64,000 bases of DNA from Devosia nanyangense (GCA_016213505.1 JACRAF010000015.1:1-64000), one strand, 5' to 3'; numbered from the stretch's first letter, positions 36,496 to 46,219 are shown. Numbers and translations are program-made. The notes: generated by a model not told the origin, from the sequence alone.

Positions 36496-37731
36496 CTAGG
36501 TCGCAATCGACGGTGGCGTCTCGGAGGCGTCGCGGCAGTAGAACAGGATGATTACGCTCAGCATCACGTAGAGCGCAGTGTGGTATTCGTGGCCGAACAT
36601 CAGGTCGGTCAGACCGCCACCGACATAGACGGTAGCGAGCGCCCCCGAGCCGTAGATGCGCGCCGTGCGCCACCTGTCGTGCGGGCTCCGGACCGCGGCG
36701 ATACACGGCGTCGCGATGATGAGAACATAGGCCGCGACGCCGACCACACCACCCGACACCGCGAAATTCAGGACATCGTTGTGGAGTTGCGGCAGGCGCC
36801 TGGCATAGTCGGCCATCTCGCTCGACATGTAGGGCAGCACGGACGACATCAAACGCGCCCATCCGTGCCCGATCCAGGGCGAATCGAGAAAGGCCTTCCA
36901 CCCGGCCTCATAGAGTGCGAGCCGCACTGCCGTGGTGTGATCGACGATCGTCTCGCCGCTGAACAAGCCCGCCAGAATGCCTGGGAGCCGACTGATACGG
37001 CCATGCTCGAGCAGATACGCAGCCGCAGCGATCAGAGCGACCAAGGCTGCGACTGCCCCGCCAAGCAGCCAGCTGCCGCGGAACCGGGTGAACCAGAGAA
37101 AGCCGCCCGTGAACAGCAGCAACGGCACCACGGCGATCAGCGGTCCGCGCGACTGGGTCAGCACAGTCGTGGCGACGGCCAGGACCAGCGTCAGCGGCAG
37201 AAACAGGCTCCAACGGCTCTTCAGCGCGATCGTCCCCATGGTTGCAACAGCTGCGAGCGCCAATGCGGCGTTCGACAGGACAATCGGTCCAAGGTTGAGC
37301 CCCTCGGGCCGCTTGTCCCCCATCAGGCTGAAGTAAAGCACCATGGCGAAGGTCAGCATGACGCCGACGGCCGCGAGCACCGAAGCGCGCGTCATGCTGG
37401 CGTGGTTGGCAGCGCCGGCGAGAAGATGGGCGATCGGAGCGGCAAGGAGCAGCATCACGAAATTGAAGGCGAAGAGCACGTCGCGAGGAGCCTGAGCCGA
37501 AACGGTGAAGGCGAGCGCGAGGAGGACGAAGGCCGCAAGAAACAATCGGCTTGCGAGTGGCCGGTAGCTGTCGATCACGTGCCTCCTGACTGTCAGCACC
37601 AGCAGGATGCCGATCCCGATCGCCACGATGATGTAGGGCGTCAAGAGCCCGGCTATGGTTGGTACAACCAATGCGAGACCCAGCAGCAGCCACACCGCCC
37701 CTTGCCTGATGCGCCGCCCTAAAGCGATCAT
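36496..37731 (-). CDS. O-antigen ligase-like membrane protein, copy 1
   Basis: The 411-residue polytopic protein (about ten or more membrane segments) has the Wzy_C/WaaL signature around AGWKAFLDSPWIGHGWARLM and the following periplasmic loop with QLHNDVLNFAVSGG. Members join or polymerise O-antigen or exopolysaccharide chains. It overlaps the next copy by four bases (ATGA at 37731), which fixes the start at MIALGRRIRQ. Same length and layout as its neighbour, so a tandem duplication is likely. Confidence 0.85.
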   Translation of the reverse strand: MIALGRRIRQGAVWLLLGLALVVPTIAGLLTPYIIVAIGIGILLVLTVRRHVIDSYRPLASRLFLAAFVLLALAFTVSAQAPRDVLFAFNFVMLLLAAPIAHLLAGAANHASMTRASVLAAVGVMLTFAMVLYFSLMGDKRPEGLNLGPIVLSNAALALAAVATMGTIALKSRWSLFLPLTLVLAVATTVLTQSRGPLIAVVPLLLFTGGFLWFTRFRGSWLLGGAVAALVALIAAAAYLLEHGRISRLPGILAGLFSGETIVDHTTAVRLALYEAGWKAFLDSPWIGHGWARLMSSVLPYMSSEMADYARRLPQLHNDVLNFAVSGGVVGVAAYVLIIATPCIAAVRSPHDRWRTARIYGSGALATVYVGGGLTDLMFGHEYHTALYVMLSVIILFYCRDASETPPSIAT

Positions 37732-38963
37732 GCCGGCACCGACCGGACCGCAAATGGATTGTTCTCCCGGCAGAAGCCGAGCAGGATCGCCACAAGCCCG
37801 CAATAGAGCGCCGTATGAACTTCATACCCGAACATCAGCGCATTGAGCCCAAGCACCGCGTAGCAGGCGACAAGCACCGTCACGCCAAAGAGCCGAGCCC
37901 GATAGAGGCTGTCGCGCACACTGCGCCAGGCGACGAGCAGCGGCGTCAGTATGATGGTGACGTAGGCCACTAGACCCATCACGCCCGCCGACACGCCGAA
38001 ATCGGCGATGTCGTTGTGCAGATGCGGCTGCCCGCGCGTCAGGGTCTCTTGTCCCTCCGGAAGATAGCGAATGATCGATTTCATCATCCGCTGCCAGCCA
38101 TGCCCGTACCAGGGACTGTCGAGGAAGGCGCTCCAGGCGGCTTGCAGCATGGCGAGTCGCGTCTTGGCCGAAGTGTTGCTCACCGCCTCGCCGGACAACA
38201 ACTGCTGGATCGAGCGGATCAGTGTATCGACGCGCGCGACGTGCAGTCGCGCCGCAACCAGCAGAGCCACAGACGCGACCACCGCCAACCCGAGCGCGAT
38301 CAACAGCGCGAGGCCTTTGCGGCGAACCAGCAACGCCGTGCACAGCAGCGCGAGGATGCAAGATGAGACGATCGCGCCACGCGTCTCGGCCAGCACCGCG
38401 ACACCCACCGCCAACAGCGGTCCTGCCAGATAGAGCAGCCGCAGCCGCCCCCGTTCGGCACGCAGTCCAGTCAGGCTGAGAAAACCGAGGATCACCGCCG
38501 TATTGGCGATGCGGATGGGGTCGCTGCTGAGCCGGCCGACGCGTGTCACGTCGAACTGCAATCGCTCGTAGATGGCCCATCCCAGGGTGGCGGCGACCCC
38601 GATCAGGGCCAGACGGGCTATCGTTACGGCTGCATTTGGCGCGGCGAGCCGCTTCATCAGCGACTGCAGCGGCGCGAACAGCAGCAGCCAGCCGAAGTTC
38701 GCAACGATCAGAACGTCGCTCGGCTTGCTGGATGCGAACCAGTAGGCGGCCGTGATCAGCAGGAATGCCACAACGAATGCCAGTGCCGCCGGGTCCGGCT
38801 GAAGCGGGCGGCCATTGCGGACGATCAGCACATAGGGAATCGCGATGACCTCGAGCCCCATCGCCAGGTACGGCGCGTATTGTCCGCCCGGCCCATAGAG
38901 GGCGAGGAAGGTCAGCATCAGCATGCCGCCCAGCAGCCCGGCAAAGGTCACGCGCCCGCTCAT
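37728..38963 (-). CDS. O-antigen ligase-like membrane protein, copy 2
   Basis: The 411-residue polytopic protein has the same C-terminal signature: AAWSAFLDSPWYGHGWQRMM and QPHLHNDIADFGVSAGVMGL, and an ending MFGYEVHTALY that parallels MFGHEYHTALY of copy 1. Its start overlaps the glycosyltransferase stop by four bases. The role is polymerisation or ligation of a surface polysaccharide; which one cannot be told. Confidence 0.85.
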   Translation of the reverse strand: MSGRVTFAGLLGGMLMLTFLALYGPGGQYAPYLAMGLEVIAIPYVLIVRNGRPLQPDPAALAFVVAFLLITAAYWFASSKPSDVLIVANFGWLLLFAPLQSLMKRLAAPNAAVTIARLALIGVAATLGWAIYERLQFDVTRVGRLSSDPIRIANTAVILGFLSLTGLRAERGRLRLLYLAGPLLAVGVAVLAETRGAIVSSCILALLCTALLVRRKGLALLIALGLAVVASVALLVAARLHVARVDTLIRSIQQLLSGEAVSNTSAKTRLAMLQAAWSAFLDSPWYGHGWQRMMKSIIRYLPEGQETLTRGQPHLHNDIADFGVSAGVMGLVAYVTIILTPLLVAWRSVRDSLYRARLFGVTVLVACYAVLGLNALMFGYEVHTALYCGLVAILLGFCRENNPFAVRSVPA

Positions 38964-40093
38964 CCATCGAGCCCCGCGAACGCCCTTTGAAGCAGTCTAT
39001 CCGTCTCGAGCGCGGCGCCTTCGGCGGGTGGACGGTTGCGCGCCGATTTCCAGTCCGTGTTGATGCCGCGAAAGTGCCAATAGAGGGCGTCCTCCGGCAT
39101 GGTCTTGGAGAACGGAGGCCGCCCCTCAATCCAGTGCCAGTAGGGGTGCACGGAGAGTTTGCCGACCCACGGGCGGGATGGGTCCAACGCCCATTTGCGC
39201 GGCCGGCAGCGCGCCTTGCTCGGATCGCTCAGCCGCTGACAAAAATCACGGTGGCGCGTGCCTGGCCCGGTCGCCTCGATCCACTGTCCGTGGAATGCGA
39301 TCAAACCGTCGCGCGACTGCTTGGCGAGCTGATAGATCGACTGGCCCGAGCGTGTGCCTGCCAGTTCGTCGATATCGCAATCGAGCAGACCGTAGGCCTG
39401 CTCACCATAGCGGCGGAGCAGCACGCTCATCGAGCCGATCTGCAGGAACCGCGCCCAATAGGGATCGCGTTTGACGGCCTGGTCGACCGGTCCAAAGCTG
39501 TATGGCCAGCTCGGCACGCCGGCAACGGCGATGCCCGGCACCTCCCGCAGCACGTCGAGGACCTCGTCGGCAGCATATTTGGTCGAGCCATTGTCGAACA
39601 GGATGACCGCATCCGTGCCGTGAACCTTGGCGTGAAAGCTCGCCCATTCGCGGATCCAGGCGAGGTCATTGTCCCGGTTGATCGAGAACAGCAGCCTTCG
39701 TCCGGCCAGCGCCCGGACGGAACTTGGCCGGATCGGCAGAAGGTGCACTTCTCCACCGATCTCCGCCCGGATCACCGACGCGGATGCCGGCGCACCGCGC
39801 AATTCGGTCACCGTCGTGCTCAGCGACGAGAATTGACGCGCCGAAAGCGCAACCCCGCCCGGATCGGCGATGAACCGCGCGCGCCTGTGAAACGGCTCGA
39901 TCGGCGGCCCTACCAACAGGACCCGCCGTCCGTCCGCATGCCAGAAACAATCGTAGAACAGCGTTCGTGCATCGAAATTGTCGGAAAACGCCTGCGACCG
40001 CGACCTGCCGGGAGAGCGCACGGGCCGCCGGACGGGATTGCCCGGGTCGAGTGCGGCATAGGAATTGGCGACGGGAAGGCCGGTCACCGTCAT
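38960..40093 (-). CDS. Glycosyltransferase, GT92/GT2_4-like
   Basis: The 377-residue protein contains LLFSINRDNDLAWIREWASF and VILFDNGSTKYAADE, then YGLLDCDIDELAG, the pattern of GT2_4/GT92 type transferases (DNGST and DxD). The N-terminal 100 residues are of unknown type. No membrane segment. Its ATG overlaps the pheT stop by four bases, so it is coupled to pheT translation, which is odd for a polysaccharide gene. Confidence 0.8.
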   Translation of the reverse strand: MTVTGLPVANSYAALDPGNPVRRPVRSPGRSRSQAFSDNFDARTLFYDCFWHADGRRVLLVGPPIEPFHRRARFIADPGGVALSARQFSSLSTTVTELRGAPASASVIRAEIGGEVHLLPIRPSSVRALAGRRLLFSINRDNDLAWIREWASFHAKVHGTDAVILFDNGSTKYAADEVLDVLREVPGIAVAGVPSWPYSFGPVDQAVKRDPYWARFLQIGSMSVLLRRYGEQAYGLLDCDIDELAGTRSGQSIYQLAKQSRDGLIAFHGQWIEATGPGTRHRDFCQRLSDPSKARCRPRKWALDPSRPWVGKLSVHPYWHWIEGRPPFSKTMPEDALYWHFRGINTDWKSARNRPPAEGAALETDRLLQRAFAGLDG

Positions 40094-42495
40094 CCCCTGA
40101 GCGTCCCGCCGGTGGCTTTGGCGACGGCACCGACGATGGCGCTCGAGACCTTCTCGATATCCTCATCGGTGAGGGTCTTGTCGACCGGCTGCAGCGCAAC
40201 GCGGATGGCGATCGACTTCTTGCCATCGGCGACGCCCTTGCCCTCGAAGAGATCGAAGATATCGACACCGGCGATCAGCGTCTTGTCGGCGTTGCGCGCG
40301 GCGCGCAGCAGGACGGCGGCCGAGACGTCGCGATCGACGAGGAAGGCGAAATCCCGTTCTACCGGCATCAGGTCGGAAAGCTTCAGCGCCGGTTTGGAGC
40401 GCGTGGGTTTCCGTCGCGGCTCGGGGATGGCATCGAGATCGAGCTCGAACGCGGCCACCGGGCCGGTGATGTCCAGCTCGGCCGCCCAGGCCGGATGCAG
40501 CTCGCCGAACCAGGCGATCGTCGTCTTGGGGCCGAGCTGGACGCGGCCGCCGCGGCCGGGATGCGACCAGGCCGGGGCTTCGCTGACGATCTGCAGCTTA
40601 TCGAGATCGTGCCCCAGCGTGTCGAGCGCGGCGGCGAGATCGGCCTTGGCGTCGAACACCGACACGGCGCCGCCGCCCTGCCAGTTGCGGCCGGTTGCGC
40701 CGGTGCGGATGACGGTGGCGTAGGTGTGCTGGCCCTCGGGCTTGTCGCTGAGGAACACCTGCCCGACCTCGAACAGGGCGAGGTCGGAAGAGCCGCGATT
40801 GGCGTTGCGCCGCGCCGCGCCGAGGAGGCCTGGCAGCAGCGAGGGACGCATGTCCGAGAGATCGGCAGCAATGGCGTTGGCGAGACGCAGCTCGTCGGCG
40901 CCGCCGCCGAAGCGCTTCGCCTCGGCCGCCGAGATGAACGACCACGTCACCGCTTCGTCGAGGCCGCGCGCCGCGAGGACGCGCTTGACCGTCCGGCGGC
41001 GGTTCTGCAGCGTCGTCAGCATGCGCGGGGCGACACCCGAGAGCCGCGGCAGCGGCTCGACCGGCACCTTGTCGACACCTTCCATGCGCATAACCTCCTC
41101 GACCAGATCGGCGCTCTGCGTCACGTCGGGGCGCCATGACGGCACCTTCACCTGGAGCATCGTTCCAGCAGAGGCGATGCCAAAACCGAGGCGGGTGAGG
41201 ATGTCGACGATGCGGTCGGGCGGCAGCACGAGGCCGGTCAGTCGCCGCACTTCGCCGATCGGGAACTCGATGTGCGTGCCAGCGCCCTCGACGTGGCCGG
41301 CGACCACGATCTCGTGCGGCGTGCCACCGCAGAGCTCGACGATGAGCCGGGTCGCGAGCTCGATGCCGGGCCGGACCGATTCCGGATCGACGGTGCGCTC
41401 GAAGCGGTAGCGGGCATCGGAGACGATGCCGAGCTTCCGTCCCGCCTGGGCGACCGCCATCGGCTCGAACCAGGCGCTCTCGACGAAGACGTTGACCGTG
41501 GCTTCGGTCGATCCGGTTGCCTCGCCGCCCATGATGCCGGCGATACCGACCGGGCCCGAGGCGTCGGCGATCACCGGGACGGTGGGGTCGAGCGCATAGG
41601 TCTTGCCGTCGAGCGCGAGGATGGTTTCGCCGTCTTTGGCCATGCGCGCATGGACCGTGCCGTTGAGGCTATCGGCGTCGAAGACGTGGAGCGGCCGGGC
41701 GCGGTCGAAGGTGACGAAATTGGTGATGTCGACCAAGGCCGAGATCGGGCGCAAGCCGATGGAACGGAGCCGCGCCTGGAGCCAGTGCGGCGACGGGCCG
41801 TTCCTGACGCCGGTGATCAGCCGGCCGGCGAACATCCGGCACGCCTGCGGTTCGTCCTTGCCGAAATCGAGATGAACCCCGATGTGGCCTTTGCCGCCTG
41901 GCGAGGGCTGATGCGGTACGGTGCCGTCCTTCAGCCGGCCGATGCCGAAGGCGGCGAGATCGCGCGCAATGCCGTAGACGCCGGTGGCGTCGCCGCGATT
42001 GGCCGTCACCGAGATGTCGAAGACGACGCCGTTGAGGCCCGCGACCTCGATGTAGCGCGCGCCCACCGGTGCGTCGTCGCTGAGCTCGATGATGCCGTTG
42101 TGGTCATCATTGAGCTCGAGCTCACGGCCTGAACACAGCATGCCGTTCGACTCGGCGCCGCGGATATTGCCCTTGGTCAGGGTGAAGTCCGAACCTGGGA
42201 TATAGGTTCCCGGGAACGCGAAGACGCTCTTGAGCCCGGCCCGCGCATTGGGCGCGCCGCAGACGACGTCGAGCAGTTCGCCGGTTCCGGCATCGACCTT
42301 GCACACCTGGAGCTTGTCGGCGTTGGGGTGCTTTTCAGCGCTGACGATCCTGGCCACGACGAATTTTTCGAGCGCCTTGCCCTGGTCCTCGACGCTCTCG
42401 ACCTCGAGGCCGATCATGGTCAGAGCGTCGGAGATCGCGTCGGCGGTCGCGTCGGTATCGAGGTGCTCACGCAGCCAATCGAGGGTGAACTTCAT
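40090..42495 (-). CDS. pheT: Phenylalanine-tRNA ligase beta subunit
   Basis: PheT forms the alpha2-beta2 phenylalanyl-tRNA synthetase and holds the editing site. The 801-residue protein starts MKFTLDWLREHLDTDATADA, with the tRNA-binding (EMAP-like) domain near residues 40-150, B3/B4 editing and core domains with DITNFVTFDRARPLHVFDAD, and a C-terminal FDX anticodon-binding domain (PVERDFAFLVDRDV). The start overlaps the exonuclease stop by four bases. Confidence 0.97.
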   Translation of the reverse strand: MKFTLDWLREHLDTDATADAISDALTMIGLEVESVEDQGKALEKFVVARIVSAEKHPNADKLQVCKVDAGTGELLDVVCGAPNARAGLKSVFAFPGTYIPGSDFTLTKGNIRGAESNGMLCSGRELELNDDHNGIIELSDDAPVGARYIEVAGLNGVVFDISVTANRGDATGVYGIARDLAAFGIGRLKDGTVPHQPSPGGKGHIGVHLDFGKDEPQACRMFAGRLITGVRNGPSPHWLQARLRSIGLRPISALVDITNFVTFDRARPLHVFDADSLNGTVHARMAKDGETILALDGKTYALDPTVPVIADASGPVGIAGIMGGEATGSTEATVNVFVESAWFEPMAVAQAGRKLGIVSDARYRFERTVDPESVRPGIELATRLIVELCGGTPHEIVVAGHVEGAGTHIEFPIGEVRRLTGLVLPPDRIVDILTRLGFGIASAGTMLQVKVPSWRPDVTQSADLVEEVMRMEGVDKVPVEPLPRLSGVAPRMLTTLQNRRRTVKRVLAARGLDEAVTWSFISAAEAKRFGGGADELRLANAIAADLSDMRPSLLPGLLGAARRNANRGSSDLALFEVGQVFLSDKPEGQHTYATVIRTGATGRNWQGGGAVSVFDAKADLAAALDTLGHDLDKLQIVSEAPAWSHPGRGGRVQLGPKTTIAWFGELHPAWAAELDITGPVAAFELDLDAIPEPRRKPTRSKPALKLSDLMPVERDFAFLVDRDVSAAVLLRAARNADKTLIAGVDIFDLFEGKGVADGKKSIAIRVALQPVDKTLTDEDIEKVSSAIVGAVAKATGGTLRG

Positions 42496-43124
42496 TTGTA
42501 GACACTTTCGGTCGCTTCGATCCTGGGCAACGATCCCGAGATCTCGAACAGTTTGGCGAGCACGTTGACGAAGCCGCGCGCGTCGTCGATGGCGCGGTGG
42601 GTGTGCTCGATGTGGCCGTACCAGGCCGGCGGCACGCGCTGCATGCCCCACTTCAGGTATTCGGCGCCGCGCAGCGTGCCGGCCATGGTGTAGAGGCACA
42701 CCCCGCCGCCGCGAAAGATCTGCCGGCTCTTGAACGGCCCGCCGAGCACGCGCGTGCCGGCGAAGGTCTCGAGATAATGGTCCATCCACAGCCCGTCGAA
42801 GATGATCGGCGCCGCGGCGAAGACGCGGTAGCCGGGGAGACTCTCCACCCAATCGGCATAGCGCGGCATGACGATCTCCGGCCGCTCGGGGTTGGTCGTC
42901 GCCGCTTCCCATGCCGCCGGCTGGGATTCCCACCACGCCATCGTATCGGGCGACGGGGCGCGATCGGAACGCGGTTCCAGCACGGCTTCGAATTCGCCCA
43001 GCACCGCGCCCGTGACGTCGCAGGCGACCGAGGCGAAGCTCAGCATCGAGCTGGCGAGCGGGCTCGGCCCGTCCGCCTCGATGTCGGTCACGACGAAGGT
43101 GGTGATGGGCGGCTCGTCGGTCAT
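42492..43124 (-). CDS. DEDDh-type 3'-5' exonuclease between pheS and pheT
   Basis: The 210-residue protein has the exonuclease motifs VTDIEADGPSPLAS (DxE near residue 14), FDGLWMDHYLE (D) and HTHRAIDDARGF (HxxxxD), as in the RNase T/oligoribonuclease superfamily. It starts [14 protein letters not shown], one base inside the pheS stop, and its stop overlaps the pheT start. It is therefore embedded in the phenylalanyl-tRNA synthetase operon. Possible roles are RNA 3'-end trimming or DNA repair; the sequence does not decide. Confidence 0.82.
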   Translation of the reverse strand: MTDEPPITTFVVTDIEADGPSPLASSMLSFASVACDVTGAVLGEFEAVLEPRSDRAPSPDTMAWWESQPAAWEAATTNPERPEIVMPRYADWVESLPGYRVFAAAPIIFDGLWMDHYLETFAGTRVLGGPFKSRQIFRGGGVCLYTMAGTLRGAEYLKWGMQRVPPAWYGHIEHTHRAIDDARGFVNVLAKLFEISGSLPRIEATESVYK

Positions 43125-44254
43125 CAGCTGCTCAGCCCCCCGAACAGCGTCGGCATGTCGAAGGCGCGGAAGCCGTAGTGATCGAGCCAGCGCTTGTCGG
43201 CGTCGAAGAAGGCCCGCAAATCGGGCATGCCGTATTTGAGCATCGCCAGCCGGTCGATACCCATGCCCCAGGCGAAGCCCTGGTAGACCTCCGGATCGAG
43301 GCCGCAATTGCGCAGCACGTTGGGGTGCACCATGCCGCAGCCGAGGATCTCGAGCCAGTCCGAGCCCTCGCCGATCTTTACTTCGCTGCCGGAGCGGTCG
43401 CACTGCACGTCGACTTCCATCGATGGCTCGGTGAACGGAAAATAGCTGGGGCGGAAGCGCAGCGTCACGCCGGGGACCTCGAAGAAGGCCTTGAGGAATT
43501 CCTCGAGCACCCAGCGCAGCTGGCCGATGTGGCTCTCTTTGTCGATCACCAGCCCCTCGACCTGATGGAACATCGGGGTGTGGGTCTGGTCGGAATCGTG
43601 CCGGTAGGTGCGGCCGGGCATGACGACGCGGATCGGCGGCTCCATCGCGGCGGTGAGATAGGGCGCGGCCGGCTTGTCGTTGGATTGCTTCATCACCCGG
43701 ATCTGGACGGGCGAGGTGTGGGTGCGCAGCACCTTCCTCGTCCCGTCCGGGCCGGGATTGAGGAAGAAGGTATCGTGCATTTCGCGCGCCGGGTGCCCCT
43801 CGGGGAAGTTGAGCGCGGTGAAATTGTACCAGTCGGTCTCGATGTCGGGGCCTTCGGCGATCTTGAAGCCCATGTCGGAAAAGATCGCGGTGATCTCGTC
43901 CCACGCCTGGCTGACCGGATGGATGCGGCCGGTGGCGGTCGGCGCCGGGCGAACCGGCAGGGTGACGTCGACACGCTCGGCGGCGAGCCGGGCACTGAGG
44001 GCCGCCTCGTTGATGAGCTTGGCGCGCTCGTCGATCAGCCGGGTGATCTCGGTCTTGAGGCCATTGATCGCCGGCCCGGCGCTCTTGCGCGCTTCGGCCG
44101 CCATGGCGCCCAGCGACGCCAGCATTGCCGAAACCGAGCCCTTCTTGCCCAAGGCGGCAATGCGCGCCGCTTCGAGGGCCGCCTGGTCGGCCGCGGCCGC
44201 AATGGCGGCGGTCAGTTCGGCGCGGAGGCGGGTGATGTCGTCTTCAAGGCTCAT
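43124..44254 (-). CDS. pheS: Phenylalanine-tRNA ligase alpha subunit
   Basis: PheS carries the aminoacylation site. The 376-residue protein starts [20 protein letters not shown] (N-terminal coiled coil), with class II motif 2 around [20 protein letters not shown] cut into [10 protein letters not shown], and motif 3 [18 protein letters not shown]. An in-frame start 22 codons upstream is less likely. A strong terminator lies between rplT and this gene. Confidence 0.97.
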   Translation of the reverse strand: MSLEDDITRLRAELTAAIAAAADQAALEAARIAALGKKGSVSAMLASLGAMAAEARKSAGPAINGLKTEITRLIDERAKLINEAALSARLAAERVDVTLPVRPAPTATGRIHPVSQAWDEITAIFSDMGFKIAEGPDIETDWYNFTALNFPEGHPAREMHDTFFLNPGPDGTRKVLRTHTSPVQIRVMKQSNDKPAAPYLTAAMEPPIRVVMPGRTYRHDSDQTHTPMFHQVEGLVIDKESHIGQLRWVLEEFLKAFFEVPGVTLRFRPSYFPFTEPSMEVDVQCDRSGSEVKIGEGSDWLEILGCGMVHPNVLRNCGLDPEVYQGFAWGMGIDRLAMLKYGMPDLRAFFDADKRWLDHYGFRAFDMPTLFGGLSS

Positions 44255-44283
44255 GGCAATGGGTTCCGGCAAAGGCGGGCAGA

Positions 44284-44324
44284 CAAAAAAGCCCCGCGCC
44301 ATCCCGTCAGGGCGGCGCAAGGCT
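44284..44324 (-). terminator. Rho-independent terminator between rplT and pheS
   Basis: On the minus strand AGCCTTGCGCC pairs with GGCGCGGGGCT (11 bp, two G-U pairs) around a loop of about 13 bases and runs into TTTTTTG. It ends the infC-rpmI-rplT transcript or acts as an attenuator before pheS. I saw no phenylalanine-rich leader peptide in the short gap. Confidence 0.85.
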
Positions 44325-44354
44325 TAGCTTGAGGCCTCGGAAAAGGCTAGCGGA

Positions 44355-44756
44355 TCAGGCCGAAACTCGCTCGGCGGTGGTCTTCTCGATGCCGCCCAGA
44401 TACTCGAGCGCCTTCTTCGACTGCGCGACCAGCGCGGCGAAGGCGGCGGGCTCGGTGATGGCGATATCGGAGAGCACCTTGCGGTCGACCGCGATCTCGG
44501 CCTTCACGAGGCCGTCGATAAATCGGCCGTAGGTCAGGCCGTGCTCGCGCACCGCGGCGTTGATGCGCTGGATCCAGAGCGCACGGAAGCTGCGCTTCTT
44601 GGCCCGGCGATCGCGATAGGCATACTGGCCGGCCTTATCGACGGCGGCCTTGGCGGCGCGGATGGTGTTCTTGCGGCGGCCGTAAAAGCCTTCGGCAGCT
44701 TTGAGAACCTTCTTGTGGCGGGCGTGGTTGGTAACGCCTCTCTTAACGCGTGACAT
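44355..44756 (-). CDS. rplT: 50S ribosomal protein L20
   Basis: L20 is needed early in 50S assembly and in E. coli represses rpmI-rplT translation. The 133-residue protein starts [20 protein letters not shown] and has the conserved [17 protein letters not shown] and [20 protein letters not shown]. It follows rpmI by 12 bases. Confidence 0.98.
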   Translation of the reverse strand: MSRVKRGVTNHARHKKVLKAAEGFYGRRKNTIRAAKAAVDKAGQYAYRDRRAKKRSFRALWIQRINAAVREHGLTYGRFIDGLVKAEIAVDRKVLSDIAITEPAAFAALVAQSKKALEYLGGIEKTTAERVSA

Positions 44757-44768
44757 TTTTGGCTGCTC

Positions 44769-44969
44769 CTATCGATTGTACGGCATGTACCACTTCACCA
44801 GACTCTCATCGCCCTTCTTGAGCACCTTGGTGCCCCGGTTGCGGCGGATGTAGTCGGCGTTGTGGCTGGAGAGCCGGTGCCGTTTGCCTGCGACGCCCGC
44901 CTTGACGCGGCCCGTCGCAGTCATCTTGAAGCGCTTCTTGGCGCCTGACTTGGTCTTCATTTTGGGCAT
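44769..44969 (-). CDS. rpmI: 50S ribosomal protein L35
   Basis: The 66-residue basic protein starts MPKMKTKSGAKKRFKMTATG and ends KGDESLVKWYMPYNR, typical of L35. It lies upstream of rplT. The usual infC-rpmI-rplT order is interrupted here by a MarR-type gene. Confidence 0.98.
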   Translation of the reverse strand: MPKMKTKSGAKKRFKMTATGRVKAGVAGKRHRLSSHNADYIRRNRGTKVLKKGDESLVKWYMPYNR

Positions 44970-45105
44970 TTTGCGTTCCCTGAGTGTGGGTGCGGACCCC
45001 TGTTGGACCCCGCGTTCAGGATCGCCACGGCATGCCTTTCGGCCGGGCGATCCGGTTGGAAGCGGCGTCTATAGAGGGAACCCGCCGGGGACGCAAGCGC
45101 CTGCG

Positions 45106-45152
45106 CGTCGCGCCGAAAAGTGGACGCCGGTTTTCGGTTCAGCGACGCGCCA
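45106..45152. repeat. Rhizobial-type dispersed repeat, copy 2 (short)
   Basis: TCGCGCCGAAAAGTGGACGC and CGGTTTTCGGTTCAGCGACG are complementary blocks related to the GAAAAGTGG / TTTTCCGGTTCG parts of the copies at 4886 and 46301. It lies just downstream of the MarR gene stop at 45160. The remaining part of the gap 44970-45105 holds nothing I recognise. Confidence 0.55.
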
Positions 45153-45159
45153 GAAGAAT

Positions 45160-45585
45160 TCAGCCGGCCTTGAGCCCCGAAACCACTTCGCCCAGCGCGT
45201 CGATGAGGTGCGCCTGCTCGGTGCGGCTCAAATCGCTCAGCGCCCGGCGGTTGATCTCGGCGGTGAGGCGCGCCGCTTCGGGCACCACGGCTCTGGCCTT
45301 TTCGGTCAGGAACAGGCCCTGCGACCGGCCGGCTTTCGCCTGCCGCTCGATCCAGCCCTCGGCCTCGAGCCCGCCCAAGGTGCGGGCGACGCCGGGCTGC
45401 TCGACGTCGAGCCGCTCGACCAGTTCCTTTTGGGTCAGCCCTTCGCTGCGTCCGATCTCGATCAGCGCCGCCACCTGCGCCGGCATCAGCCCGAGCGGCA
45501 CCAGCGCATCGCGCAGCCGGTTGGAAATCAGCCGCGCCAGCTGCGCCGCCTGAAAGCCGATCGTGTCGCGCTGGTCGAAGTGCAT
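45160..45585 (-). CDS. MarR family transcriptional regulator
   Basis: The 141-residue winged-helix protein has LARLISNRLRDALVPLGLMP, the recognition region GLTQKELVERLDVEQPGVARTLGGLEAEGWIERQ and the wing KAGRSQGLFLTEKARA, cut here. It is on the same strand between infC and rpmI. No obvious efflux or catabolic target is next to it. Confidence 0.9.
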   Translation of the reverse strand: MHFDQRDTIGFQAAQLARLISNRLRDALVPLGLMPAQVAALIEIGRSEGLTQKELVERLDVEQPGVARTLGGLEAEGWIERQAKAGRSQGLFLTEKARAVVPEAARLTAEINRRALSDLSRTEQAHLIDALGEVVSGLKAG

Positions 45586-45682
45586 AAGACGTTATGTAGC
45601 TGATTTGCGGCCCGGAATCAAAAGGGCGGCCCGAAGCCGCCCCCGATTATTCAAGTGGATTGGCGCGAAATGCCCGCTGCCC

Positions 45683-46219
45683 TCACTTGGGCGCCAGCAC
45701 CATCACCATCTGCCGGCCTTCCGAGCGCGGCGAGGATTCGACCTTGGCGCGGGTTTCCATTTCCTGCTGCACCTTGACCAGAAGGCCCATGCCGATGTCC
45801 TGGTGCGCCATTTCGCGGCCGCGGAAGCGCATGGTGACCTTCACCCGGTCGCCGTCCTCGAGGAAGCGGGTGACCGCCTTCATCTTGGTTTCGTAGTCGT
45901 GGGTATCGATGTTGGGCCGGAGCTGGATTTCCTTGACCTCGATCACTTTCTGCTTCTTGCGCGCCTCGGCAGCTTTTTTCTGCGCGGCGTATTTGAAGCG
46001 GCCGAGATCGAGCATCTTGGCGACGGGCGGGGTCGAATTGCCGGCGATGATCACCAGGTCGAGCCCCAGTTCCTGGGCCTGAGCGAGCGCATCACGCGTC
46101 TTCACCGGGCCTTGGTTGACGCCCTCGGCATCGATCAACTGAACGTCGGGGCTGGTAATTTCCTCGTTGGATTGCGGCCCACCCTTCTGGGGCGCAAGCG
46201 GTCTCATGGGTCGGCGAAT
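45683..46219 (-). CDS. infC: Translation initiation factor IF-3
   Basis: IF-3 keeps the ribosomal subunits apart and proofreads start codons. From the ATG at 46207 the protein reads MRPLAPQKGG, but no ribosome site lies close to it. An ATT at 46219, reading IRRPMRPLAPQKGG, follows AAGGA by eight bases. AUU starts are known for infC in E. coli and allow autoregulation because IF-3 discriminates against them, so I chose it (178 residues). The family motif IIAGNSTPPVAKMLDLGRFKY and the C-domain VKVTMRFRGREMAHQDIG are clear. Confidence 0.95.
   Translation of the reverse strand: MRRPMRPLAPQKGGPQSNEEITSPDVQLIDAEGVNQGPVKTRDALAQAQELGLDLVIIAGNSTPPVAKMLDLGRFKYAAQKKAAEARKKQKVIEVKEIQLRPNIDTHDYETKMKAVTRFLEDGDRVKVTMRFRGREMAHQDIGMGLLVKVQQEMETRAKVESSPRSEGRQMVMVLAPK

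Noticed and set aside
44261..44354. A phenylalanine-leader attenuator before pheS
   Set aside because: The terminator hairpin is there, but no short frame with clustered phenylalanine codons was found in the gap.
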